The notes below the pieces were generated by a model that was given only the letters and a program-made list of their open reading frames with translations, was not told where the DNA came from and ran no database searches. Positions 1 to 5,297 of a stretch of DNA of 7,302 nucleotides are shown here, piece by piece (the stretch's first letter is position 1; every line of letters starts with the position of its first letter). The position numbers and the translations under genes are program-made. Source of the DNA: Planctomycetota bacterium (GTDB lineage Bacteria; Planctomycetota; Phycisphaerae; Sedimentisphaerales; Anaerobacaceae); NCBI GenBank assembly GCA_017885385.1, contig JAFNGF010000128.1, positions 1-7,302 on the forward strand. The letters run 5' to 3'.

Positions 1-785
1 CCGGCGAGGAGATATGGTGGGCCGGAGGTTTTGCGGACGAAACGGTCGGTATCCCCATAACCGGCGATGGGCTTCTGTTTGCTGGCGCCGCGGCCTTGGG
101 TGGGCGCGGAGATGATGAGTTGGATGCAGCTGGGACATGGAAGATCACCGTCGAGAAGTTCGACCGGAACCACGACAATCAAATACAGCGCGACGAAATG
201 ACGGAAGGCTTTGCTTTCATACAGCGACCGGAATTGCCCAGAGACAATCCCGGTTATGGATTGCCGGTCAAGGACATGGACACTCTCCTGAGGGTCTTCG
301 ACCATGATAAGAACAGGATCATCAGTGAAGAGGAATGGATGGAAACGATGTCGGGCTTCGCAGCTCTTAGCCAACCCTACCTGGTGGCGATTCGTCCCGG
401 AGCGATAAAGGATGCCCGTAAATCGCATGTGGCTTGGGAAATTCGGCATGGCATTCCCGAGACACCCTCGCTGCTCTATTGTCAGGGGAGACTCTACCTC
501 TTGCGGGACGGTGGCCTGATCACCTGCCTGGAGGCCTCGACCGGCAAAGAACTCTTCCGGGAACGAATCGGGGCGCCGGGGCAATACATCGCTTCACCCA
601 TTGTCGCGGGCGACAAGGTTATCGTTGCCTCTGTCCCCGGCGTCGTCACGGTCATCCAAGTCGATGATGAGCTGAAAGTCCTGGCGCGGAACAATTTTGG
701 CGAAAGGATTTTTGCCACTCCGGCAGTTGTCGAAAACAGGATATACTTGCGAACAGCGGGTCATTTGTATGCCTTGGGCGAGTGA
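1..785 (+). CDS. PQQ-like beta-propeller protein with two EF-hand loops (C-terminal part)
   Basis: The frame is open from the window edge (first full codon at 3) to TGA at 783-785, giving 260 residues. The true start lies outside the window; the TTG at 96 is merely an internal leucine codon. The visible part starts inside a propeller blade (GEEIWW, then IPITGDGLLF), then carries two EF-hand loops: DRNHDNQIQRDE (residues 54-65) and DHDKNRIISEEE (100-111). Both have acidic or amide ligands at positions 1, 3 and 5 and Glu at 12, but lack the usual Gly at 6. From about residue 150 the chain returns to PQQ-like blades (LYCQGRLYLL, ASPIVAGDKVIVAS, ATPAVVENRIYLR) and ends at LYALGE. Such EF-hand/propeller chimeras are common in Planctomycetota and are usually secreted. 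Calcium binding is inferred from the loops; the fold class is well supported, but substrate and reaction are unknown. Confidence 0.85.
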   Translation, partial: GEEIWWAGGFADETVGIPITGDGLLFAGAAALGGRGDDELDAAGTWKITVEKFDRNHDNQIQRDEMTEGFAFIQRPELPRDNPGYGLPVKDMDTLLRVFDHDKNRIISEEEWMETMSGFAALSQPYLVAIRPGAIKDARKSHVAWEIRHGIPETPSLLYCQGRLYLLRDGGLITCLEASTGKELFRERIGAPGQYIASPIVAGDKVIVASVPGVVTVIQVDDELKVLARNNFGERIFATPAVVENRIYLRTAGHLYALGE

Positions 786-1080
786 AATACGTGGGGAGAA
801 GGTCCGGTCCTGGGCCTATTTAAGACCGCTATGCGACGCTATATCGCGGCCCTTTGCATTGTATGCGTCCTCAAGGCGAAGGTTAGGCTTCGCGCAGATT
901 CTCCTCACGACATCAAGGAAAGCTGCTCCGACCAGAGTATACAACTTGAAGGGTCTGGAAATCAATTGTGGTAACTACGTATTTTTTGGGGGTAAAACCA
1001 GATTTTTGGGGCAAAATAGGCGATGTAGGGCCAAAAAATTCCAAATTCTAAATTTCCGATGCGATGGCCCCGGCCAGACG
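786..1080. other. 295-base stretch without a convincing gene
   Basis: No open frame here looks like a protein I recognise. A 47-codon frame at 831-974 (+) starts MRRYIAALCIVCVL, which resembles the start of a signal peptide, but has no ribosome binding site and no recognisable continuation. Two small inverted repeats are visible: gggcc/ggccc (812-816 with 848-852), enclosing gcga/tcgc (833-836 with 844-847) and followed by TTT, and gcgaag/cttcgc (876-881 with 888-893). The first might be a weak terminator for the upstream gene. Around 981-1016 a T5-6/G4-5/A4 motif occurs twice about 21 bases apart, and 1037-1057 is an AT-rich repeat-like run similar to the sequence in front of gatB. Confidence 0.5.
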
Positions 1081-1246
1081 TTAGAAGAGCGGGTAAATAA
1101 ACGGCGCTAATCCTGTGCCGCCAAGAAGGACAAGCAGGCCCAGAAGAAGCAGCACAATGAGAATGGGCAGCGGCGATGATTTCACCGTCGCGGACCAACG
1201 CTGCCGCAATATCGTGATAGAAAGCGGAAATTCCTAAAATATTCAT
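1081..1246 (-). pseudogene. Deletion relic: carbamoyltransferase N-terminus fused out of frame to DUF5989 C-terminus
   Basis: Reading the minus strand from ATG at 1246, the first 27 residues (MNILGISAFYHD at the start, then LVRDGEIIAAA) match the opening of NodU/CmcH-type carbamoyltransferases, which are normally several hundred residues long. After 1166 this frame loses all similarity. In the next frame, from about 1170 down to the stop TAA at 1081-1083, the sequence reads LPILIVLLLLGLLVLLGG and ends in GLAPFIYPLF, the hydrophobic tail typical of DUF5989 proteins. In many bacteria a carbamoyltransferase, an SxtJ-like membrane protein and a DUF5989 protein lie in this order in one operon. The simplest reading is one internal deletion removing most of the first gene, the middle gene and the start of the last. 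The joint falls at 1165-1174 (minus strand gccgctgccc), where both parents could share a few bases. Family matches are from memory; the frame change is directly visible. Confidence 0.75.
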
Positions 1247-1367
1247 ACATTTGCGTCTGTTTGCTCGTTCTTGAACGTCGTTGCCCGATGAGCCTGCACA
1301 TCAGGAGGCAATTATAAACTTTATCGGCCCAAACATAAAGAAAATATCGGGCGGGTGCGTATGAGCG

Positions 1368-1398
1368 AAAACATTGTTACGGTGAAACAGTGTTTTTT
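1368..1398 (+). terminator. Intrinsic terminator-like hairpin upstream of rpmB
   Basis: The arms cattgtt (1372-1378) and aacagtg (1386-1392) pair with one G-U wobble around a 7-base loop. The stem is followed by T6 (1393-1398) and preceded by A4 (1368-1371), which extends it by four A-U pairs. The A-run before and T-run after mean it could also act on the minus strand. No intact gene that needs a stop lies just upstream on either strand, so it may belong to the decayed locus at 786-1246 or insulate rpmB from read-through. Confidence 0.5.
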
Positions 1399-1420
1399 GT
1401 GTTAAATTACCGGTTTGTCC

Positions 1421-1449
1421 TTGCAATTCGCGTGCAAAATCGCTATTTA
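1421..1449 (+). promoter_or_regulatory. Sigma-70-type promoter candidate for rpmB
   Basis: TTGCAA at 1421-1426 and TATTTA at 1444-1449 are separated by 17 bases, matching four and five positions of the two consensus hexamers respectively. Transcription would begin near 1456 and leave a leader of about 57 bases before the rpmB start. It lies just downstream of the hairpin at 1368-1398. This is a visual match only. Confidence 0.4.
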
Positions 1450-1512
1450 GTGCTTGCTCGGTCGAATATAGGGGCATGGGCATACAAACTACCGGAACAG
1501 GAGCATATATAT

Positions 1513-1779
1513 ATGTCGAGAGTGTGCTATTTTACGGGTAAGCGCACGGTGGCGGGCAGAAAGATCGCCCGACGCGGTAAGGCTAAATATCTTGGCGGCG
1601 TTGGTAGAAAGATTACCGGCAGCACCAAAAGGAAATTCAAAGCTAATATCCAAAAGGTACGGGCGGTTGTTGACGGAACGGTCACCCGCGTCAGGGTCTC
1701 GGCCAAGGCTATCCATATGGGGCTTGTTCATAAGCCGCCCAAGCGAAATTACCAGCCCGCTGAGAAGGCTGCTGGTTGA
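1513..1779 (+). CDS. rpmB: Large ribosomal subunit protein bL28
   Basis: An 88-residue basic protein that binds 23S rRNA in the large ribosomal subunit. It opens MSRVCYFTGKRTVAGRKIAR, the standard bL28 start (C-x-x-TGK signature), and continues with lysine/arginine-rich segments (GSTKRKFKANIQKVRA), as expected in place of the usual H-T-K-R-x-F-x-P-N-(I/L) block, then VRVSAKAIHMG. Length is normal for the family or slightly longer because of the tail NYQPAEKAAG. The frame stays open upstream to 1390, but ATG at 1513 is chosen because the family begins there and AGGAG (1499-1503) sits 9 bases in front. Only one Cys (residue 5) is visible, so this looks like a zinc-free form. gatC follows after 176 bases on the same strand. 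Confidence 0.96.
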   Translation: MSRVCYFTGKRTVAGRKIARRGKAKYLGGVGRKITGSTKRKFKANIQKVRAVVDGTVTRVRVSAKAIHMGLVHKPPKRNYQPAEKAAG

Positions 1780-1820
1780 CAAGGGCCTGCTTATGAGGCA
1801 TGTCTTTCGAGCCCAAATTA

Positions 1821-1890
1821 ACCGCACAGAGCGCTGAGACTGAAAAAAACAAAACAGTATCTGCTCCGCGCCCTCTGCGGCCTCGGCGGT
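1821..1890. repeat. Imperfect palindromic intergenic repeat between rpmB and gatC
   Basis: The left arm begins accgcacagagcgctgag (1821-1838) and the right arm ends ctctgcggcctcggcggt (1873-1890). They are imperfect reverse complements around a centre containing gaaaaaaacaaaa. This layout resembles a dispersed 'accgcagag...ctctgcggt' intergenic element that I recall from several environmental bacterial genomes. It carries no reading frame and could fold as RNA. Confidence 0.45.
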
Positions 1891-1908
1891 AAAAAGAAGC
1901 TGATTTCG

Positions 1909-1940
1909 AGCGAGGCCGGTTCTGCCTCGCTTTCGGTTTA
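1909..1940 (+). terminator. Hairpin before gatC, possible terminator or attenuator
   Basis: A perfect 8-base stem, agcgaggc (1909-1916) with gcctcgct (1924-1931), encloses a 7-base loop and is followed by ttcggttt. The T-run is broken by CGG, so termination would be weak. It lies 16 bases before the gatC start and could end rpmB transcription or attenuate entry into the gat cluster. Confidence 0.4.
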
Positions 1941-1955
1941 GAGGCGCCCTGCAAA

Positions 1956-2264
1956 ATGCCGGAAAAAATTGACCAAACTCAGGTGAAAAAGGTAGCCAAG
2001 TTATCGCGTCTGGAGCTGACCGAAGAGGAAGTCCAGCAGTTTACCGTTCAGCTCAGCGCTATCCTCGACTACGTGGAGAAACTGAGCGAATTGGATACCG
2101 AAGGTGTGGAGCCGCTCGCGCACTGTTTGCCCATCAGCAATGTTTTCCGCCAGGACGAGATAAGAGAGTCACTCGGAACCGAAAAGACATTGGCGAACGC
2201 CCCGCAGCGGGATGGGGAGTTTTTCAAAGTTCCCAAAATCCTGGATGATAGTTCCTGGGCGTGA
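1956..2264 (+). CDS. gatC: Aspartyl/glutamyl-tRNA amidotransferase subunit C
   Basis: A 102-residue protein, normal length for GatC, the small subunit that wraps around GatA and bridges it to GatB in the cytoplasmic GatCAB complex. The N-terminal helical part is recognisable: VKKVAKLSRLELTEEE (residues 10-25), then FTVQLSAILDYVEKLSELDT (29-48). It continues with the extended segment GVEPLAHCLPISNVFRQDE and the tail FFKVPKILDD, all family features. The start at ATG 1956 fits family alignments; only a weak GAGG (1941-1944) lies 11 bases upstream. The stop overlaps a GTG at 2261, but the next gene probably starts at 2300. It heads the gat cluster in the order C, hydrolase, A. Confidence 0.95.
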   Translation: MPEKIDQTQVKKVAKLSRLELTEEEVQQFTVQLSAILDYVEKLSELDTEGVEPLAHCLPISNVFRQDEIRESLGTEKTLANAPQRDGEFFKVPKILDDSSWA

Positions 2265-2285
2265 AATTCGCCGGTAAGCAGATTC

Positions 2286-2290
2286 GGAGG
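2286..2290 (+). promoter_or_regulatory. Shine-Dalgarno site deciding the hydrolase start
   Basis: GGAGG lies 9 bases before ATG 2300. It favours that start over GTG 2261, which overlaps the gatC stop codon and has no such site. Clear Shine-Dalgarno sites are rare in this window; rpmB has the other good one. Confidence 0.7.
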
Positions 2291-2299
2291 TATCTATCA

Positions 2300-3067
2300 A
2301 TGAAAGCAGTTTATTCGGCGTGGTGGGTGTCGTTTGGCCTGCTTTTAGCGGGTTGTGTAAGTGTGGAGAAAACTGAAATGAGGTCTGGATCGGTTTTGCC
2401 GCCCGGCCAGCACACCCAGGCGTTTGAAAAGACCATAACTAAGACTTTGACCTGCAAGTATCTGCTGTTTCTGCCGGAAGGTTACGGCCAGAAAAATCAG
2501 CACTGGCCCCTGATTCTTTTCCTGCACGGCGCCGGCGAACGCGGCGATGATCTGGGGCTGGTGAAAAAGCACGGCCCGCCCAAAATCGTCGAAAACAAAA
2601 AAGATTTTCCATTTATTGTTGTTTCTCCGCAGTGTCCCGGGGCCTCCTGGTGGACGGACGAAATTGAGGTGCTGACAAGTCTATTGGACGATGTCGTGGC
2701 CCGGTATCAAGTTGATGCAGCGAGAATTTATCTGACCGGTCTTAGCATGGGTGGGTACGGTACCTGGTCGCTGGCTGCTGTGCACCCGGAGCGTTTTGCC
2801 GCCATTGCGCCGATTTGCGGAGGCGGTAAGCGCTTTATGGCCGGCAGCCTTAAAAACGTGCCCGTCTGGGCTTTTCACGGCGCCAAAGACAACCTCGTTC
2901 CCGTAAAAGAATCCGAGGAGATGGTGCAGGCCATCAAAGCCGCCGGCGGCGATGCAAAGCTGACCGTTTATCCTGATGCCGGCCATGATTCGTGGACGGC
3001 TGCATACAATAACCAGGAGCTTTACGACTGGTTTCTTCAGCATCGCAAAAGCGATAAGACAAAATAG
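2300..3067 (+). CDS. Lipoprotein alpha/beta hydrolase (esterase/peptidase-like)
   Basis: A 255-residue protein from ATG 2300, chosen because GGAGG (2286-2290) lies 9 bases before it and the signal sequence then starts cleanly; GTG 2261 would add 13 residues before it. Residues 1-19 form a lipoprotein signal with lipobox LAGC (lipidated Cys19), so the enzyme should be anchored outside the cytoplasm. The mature part has the alpha/beta-hydrolase pattern: HGAG near the oxyanion hole (76-79), nucleophile elbow GLSMG (Ser149), probable acid Asp197 in FHGAKDNLVP and catalytic His229 in AGHDSW. Overall style resembles the prolyl-oligopeptidase/feruloyl esterase/PHB-depolymerase-like group, so the substrate may be an ester in a polysaccharide or polymer, which is inference. 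It sits in the same orientation between gatC and gatA, an odd place for a secreted enzyme, and probably shares their transcript without sharing their function. Confidence 0.88.
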   Translation: MKAVYSAWWVSFGLLLAGCVSVEKTEMRSGSVLPPGQHTQAFEKTITKTLTCKYLLFLPEGYGQKNQHWPLILFLHGAGERGDDLGLVKKHGPPKIVENKKDFPFIVVSPQCPGASWWTDEIEVLTSLLDDVVARYQVDAARIYLTGLSMGGYGTWSLAAVHPERFAAIAPICGGGKRFMAGSLKNVPVWAFHGAKDNLVPVKESEEMVQAIKAAGGDAKLTVYPDAGHDSWTAAYNNQELYDWFLQHRKSDKTK

Positions 3068-3083
3068 CGCGTGACCTTTTGCA

Positions 3084-4550
3084 ATGGAGCACTTAACCGC
3101 GTTAGAGCTGCGCAAAACAATATCCGCCGGCCAAATAAGCTGCGTCGAGGCGGCGGAGGAGATTTTCCAACAGATAGACAGGCTCGATCCCATCATCGGC
3201 GCTTATATCAGCACATACCCCCATCAAGCGCTGAAAAATGCTGCGGATATTGATAGGCGGATAGCATCCGGTCAACCCGTCGGGCCGCTGGCGGGCATTC
3301 CAGTCGCAATCAAAGATAATATGTGCACCACTTTTGGGGCGACAACCTGCGCTTCGAAAATATTGGAGAATTTCTACGCCCCTTACAACGCTACCGTGGT
3401 GGAAAAGCTGCTTGCCGCCGATGCCGTGATAGTGGGCAAGGCGAATATGGACGAGTTTGCCATGGGCTCGAGCACGGAGAACTCCGCCCTGAAAACAACC
3501 GTCAATCCCTGGGATACGACCCGAGTGCCGGGTGGAAGCAGCGGGGGTCCGGCAGCAGCCGTGGCCGCGGGCTTGTGTTACGCCGCTCTTGGTTCAGATA
3601 CAGGAGGCTCAATTCGCCTGCCGGCAGGTTTCTGCTCGGTAGTCGGCCTAAAGCCGACGTACGGAAGGGTCTCACGATATGGGCTTGTCGCCTACGGTTC
3701 GAGCCTGGACCAAATCGGGCCTATAACCCGCACAGTAGCTGATTCGGCGTTGATGCTAAATGTTATAGCCGGGCACGACCCCGCCGACAGCACAAGCATC
3801 GACGAAAATGTCGCACCTCTTTGCGATTACCTTGAAAAACTCGATGAGCCGATAGAAAAACTCCGGATAGCGATTGTTCCGCATTTTAACGCCGGCGCCG
3901 ACCGTCAGGTACAAAACGCCCTATATGAAGCGATAGAATTGTACAAAAAGCTCGGTGCCCAAGTCATAGAAGTAGATATGCCTTATCTGGATTATGCAAT
4001 TGCCGCCTACTACGTAATAGCTACTGCTGAAGCATCGAGCAACCTGGCGCGCTATGATGGCGTCCATTATGGTTATCGCAGTGACAGAGCGAGAGACTAC
4101 ATCGAGGTCTATTCCAAGTCGCGGGCCGAGGGATTCGGCAAAGAAGTCAAAAGGCGGATAATGCTTGGCACCTACGCCCTTTCGAGCGGTTATTATGATG
4201 CGTATTATCTAAAGGCGCTCAAGGTCAGGAATCTGATACGCGGTGATTTCGCCAGGGTCTTCCAAGAGTGCGACTGCATTATGATGCCGGTGTCGCCGAC
4301 GACGGCTTTCAAGATGGGCGAAAAAATTGACGACCCTCTTACCATGTACCTGTCGGACATTTATACCATAGCTGCTAATTTGGCGGGCATACCGGCCATC
4401 AGCGTCCCGTGCGGCTTCGACCAGAATGATTTGCCGATCGGCGTTCAGATACTTACGCCGGCCTTTACCGAGGATAGACTTTTGCGGATAGCAAGAATGT
4501 TCGAAGCGCAGACCGACTGGCACGCGAAAAAACCGCCAATCGCGAAATAG
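3084..4550 (+). CDS. gatA: Aspartyl/glutamyl-tRNA amidotransferase subunit A (glutaminase)
   Basis: A 488-residue amidase-signature enzyme of normal length. It hydrolyses glutamine and channels ammonia to GatB for amidation of Glu-tRNA(Gln) or Asp-tRNA(Asn). The Ser-cisSer-Lys triad is visible: Lys77 in GIPVAIKDN, Ser152 in GGSSGG and nucleophile Ser176 in SDTGGSIRLPAG. The family block GLKPTYGRVSRYGL follows at 188-201. The residue after GGSSGG is Pro156 where Ser is more usual, a mild variation. ATG 3084 fits the expected start (TALELRKTISAGQIS). It lies 16 bases after the hydrolase stop with no visible Shine-Dalgarno, so translation may depend on coupling or on leader-independent initiation. 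Downstream comes a toxin-antitoxin pair rather than gatB. Confidence 0.97.
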   Translation: MEHLTALELRKTISAGQISCVEAAEEIFQQIDRLDPIIGAYISTYPHQALKNAADIDRRIASGQPVGPLAGIPVAIKDNMCTTFGATTCASKILENFYAPYNATVVEKLLAADAVIVGKANMDEFAMGSSTENSALKTTVNPWDTTRVPGGSSGGPAAAVAAGLCYAALGSDTGGSIRLPAGFCSVVGLKPTYGRVSRYGLVAYGSSLDQIGPITRTVADSALMLNVIAGHDPADSTSIDENVAPLCDYLEKLDEPIEKLRIAIVPHFNAGADRQVQNALYEAIELYKKLGAQVIEVDMPYLDYAIAAYYVIATAEASSNLARYDGVHYGYRSDRARDYIEVYSKSRAEGFGKEVKRRIMLGTYALSSGYYDAYYLKALKVRNLIRGDFARVFQECDCIMMPVSPTTAFKMGEKIDDPLTMYLSDIYTIAANLAGIPAISVPCGFDQNDLPIGVQILTPAFTEDRLLRIARMFEAQTDWHAKKPPIAK

Positions 4551-4594
4551 GGTATGCGCATCCTTAGCAGAGCGGCAAGCGACTGTTTTTTCTC

Positions 4595-4623
4595 TTGCCT
4601 TGATGGTACTTGCACGATATACT
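4595..4623 (+). promoter_or_regulatory. Promoter of the toxin-antitoxin pair, predicting a leaderless mRNA
   Basis: TTGCCT (4595-4600) and TATACT (4618-4623) are separated by exactly 17 bases; the -10 box differs from TATAAT at one position. The usual start point about 7 bases downstream falls at 4630, immediately before ATG 4631, so the transcript would have almost no leader. There is accordingly no Shine-Dalgarno before the antitoxin. Confidence 0.6.
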
Positions 4624-4632
4624 TAAGTATAT
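4617..4632. promoter_or_regulatory. 16-bp perfect palindrome, probable autoregulatory operator
   Basis: atatacttaagtatat is a perfect palindrome that covers the whole -10 box, the predicted start point and the first two bases of the antitoxin start codon. A dimeric antitoxin or toxin-antitoxin complex bound here would block RNA polymerase, the usual way type II systems repress themselves. Binding is inferred from position and symmetry. Confidence 0.6.
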
Positions 4633-4816
4633 GACCAGCAAAGAGATCGCGATCAAGATCATTCAGGACCTGCCCGATTCGGCGACGTGGGCTGATATTG
4701 AGGAGCGAATTCGTTTCCTTGGGGCCATTGACAAGGGCCTAGCCGATATCAAGTCCGGCAAAGTCATTCCCCACAAAGAGGTGAAAGAAAGTCTTAAGAA
4801 ATGGCTTTCCAGATAG
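4631..4816 (+). CDS. Antitoxin of a RelE/ParE-type toxin-antitoxin pair
   Basis: A 61-residue protein starting MTSKEIAIKIIQDLPD. The N-terminal half looks helical (ATWADIEERIRFLGAIDKG, residues 18-36), and the C-terminal part GLADIKSGKVIPHKEVKESL is the kind of tail found in many small antitoxins paired with RelE/ParE toxins. I do not see a clear named DNA-binding domain. ATG 4631 is preferred over TTG 4610 because it sits at the predicted transcription start and gives a normal antitoxin beginning. The last 16 bases overlap the toxin gene, typical of translationally coupled pairs. Expected role: bind and neutralise the toxin and repress its own promoter through the palindrome at the start codon. 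Confidence 0.8.
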   Translation: MTSKEIAIKIIQDLPDSATWADIEERIRFLGAIDKGLADIKSGKVIPHKEVKESLKKWLSR

Positions 4817-5100
4817 TCTGGTCGCAAACAGCGGTTGAAGACCTCAAAGGAATCGTTCAATACATCGCCTTGGACGACCCTGACGCAGCAGCCAAGCTCG
4901 CCGGTCGCATCATACAACGCATCGAGACTGCATCTGAGTTGCCGTTCTCCAATCGAACCGTTCCCGAAAAAGGCCAAGAGTCTATTCGGGAGGCGATTCT
5001 CAAACCGTATCGGATTATCTACCATGTAGATGCTGAGCAAAGCGCGATCTACATTTTGAGGATATGGCACGCCGCTCGCGGGATACCGGATATCGAATAA
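4801..5100 (+). CDS. RelE/ParE-family toxin
   Basis: A 99-residue protein with the RelE/ParE fold pattern: a first strand (MAFQIVWSQTAVEDL), two helices (DDPDAAAKLAGRIIQRIET, about 25-43), then the strand core SIREAILKPYRIIYHVDAEQ (61-80) and YILRIWHAARG (84-94). Arg63, Tyr70/Arg71, Tyr74, His90 and Arg93 lie where conserved residues cluster in this superfamily. RelE members cleave mRNA on the ribosome and ParE members inhibit gyrase; the sequence alone does not settle which, though KPYRIIY and WHAAR are common among ParE-like annotations. It begins inside the antitoxin's 3' end, in a different frame, and has no ribosome binding site of its own beyond that overlap. It appears intact. Confidence 0.88.
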   Translation: MAFQIVWSQTAVEDLKGIVQYIALDDPDAAAKLAGRIIQRIETASELPFSNRTVPEKGQESIREAILKPYRIIYHVDAEQSAIYILRIWHAARGIPDIE

Positions 5101-5109
5101 AGCCGAAGG

Positions 5110-5144
5110 ACGAGTCACGAGGTACGAGCGACGGGTGACGATTT
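5110..5144 (+). repeat. Tandem heptamer array (acgagtc-like), copy 1
   Basis: Five consecutive 7-base units begin with acg: acgagtc, acgaggt, acgagcg, acgggtg, acgattt. The first 12 bases recur exactly at 5640-5651. The array starts 10 bases after the toxin stop codon. Confidence 0.7.
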
Positions 5145-5180
5145 TTGTCTTGCCTTCGCCTCAAATCCTGACAAAAATAA

Positions 5181-5297
5181 GTGCCAGAAAAATTGGCAGC
5201 ATGGGCAGAAAGTTTGGCTGCTGCGGTGAAGTCAGGCGCTGTGATGGTTGGAGAAAGCGAAGGGATCGCAGATGAACAAAAAACATATACCCGATGA
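5181..5297 (+). other. Possible frameshifted N-terminal extension of the hypothetical gene
   Basis: A 38-codon frame runs from GTG 5181, directly after a stop codon, to TGA 5295-5297. It reads VPEKLAAWAESLAAAVKSG and continues to GIADEQ, which looks like genuine amphipathic-helix coding sequence. It is left behind at an A6 run (5278-5283). Removing one A would join DEQ to KHIPDDV of the next gene in a single frame. It has no Shine-Dalgarno. It may instead be chance coding or a separate coupled peptide. Confidence 0.3.

Noticed and set aside
1361..1405. 14-codon leader peptide MSENIVTVKQCFLC before rpmB
   Set aside because: It lies within the terminator-like hairpin upstream of the likely rpmB promoter, has no clear ribosome binding site and shows no run of regulatory codons.
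1301..1483. 60-codon minus-strand frame upstream of rpmB
   Set aside because: Its product resembles no family, it runs through the terminator-like hairpin and rpmB promoter candidate, and its composition looks random.
1504..1515. catatatatatg palindrome at the rpmB start codon as an operator
   Set aside because: It is a simple alternating AT run between a good Shine-Dalgarno and the start codon, where low structure is expected; unlike the antitoxin palindrome it does not overlap a promoter.
1776..1804. Perfect TTGACA across the rpmB stop codon as a gatC promoter
   Set aside because: No acceptable -10 box lies 16-18 bases downstream (CATGTC at best), and the hexamer includes the constrained stop codon.
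4574..4599. ggcaag/cttgcc inverted repeat after gatA as a terminator
   Set aside because: The T-run is inside the loop rather than after the stem, and the right arm is better explained as the -35 box of the toxin-antitoxin promoter.
5167..5236. cctgac/gtcagg stem enclosing smaller hairpins as a structured RNA or riboswitch
   Set aside because: The inner stems are 4-5 bases and compete with each other, no known riboswitch core is recognisable, and the stretch overlaps a plausible coding frame.
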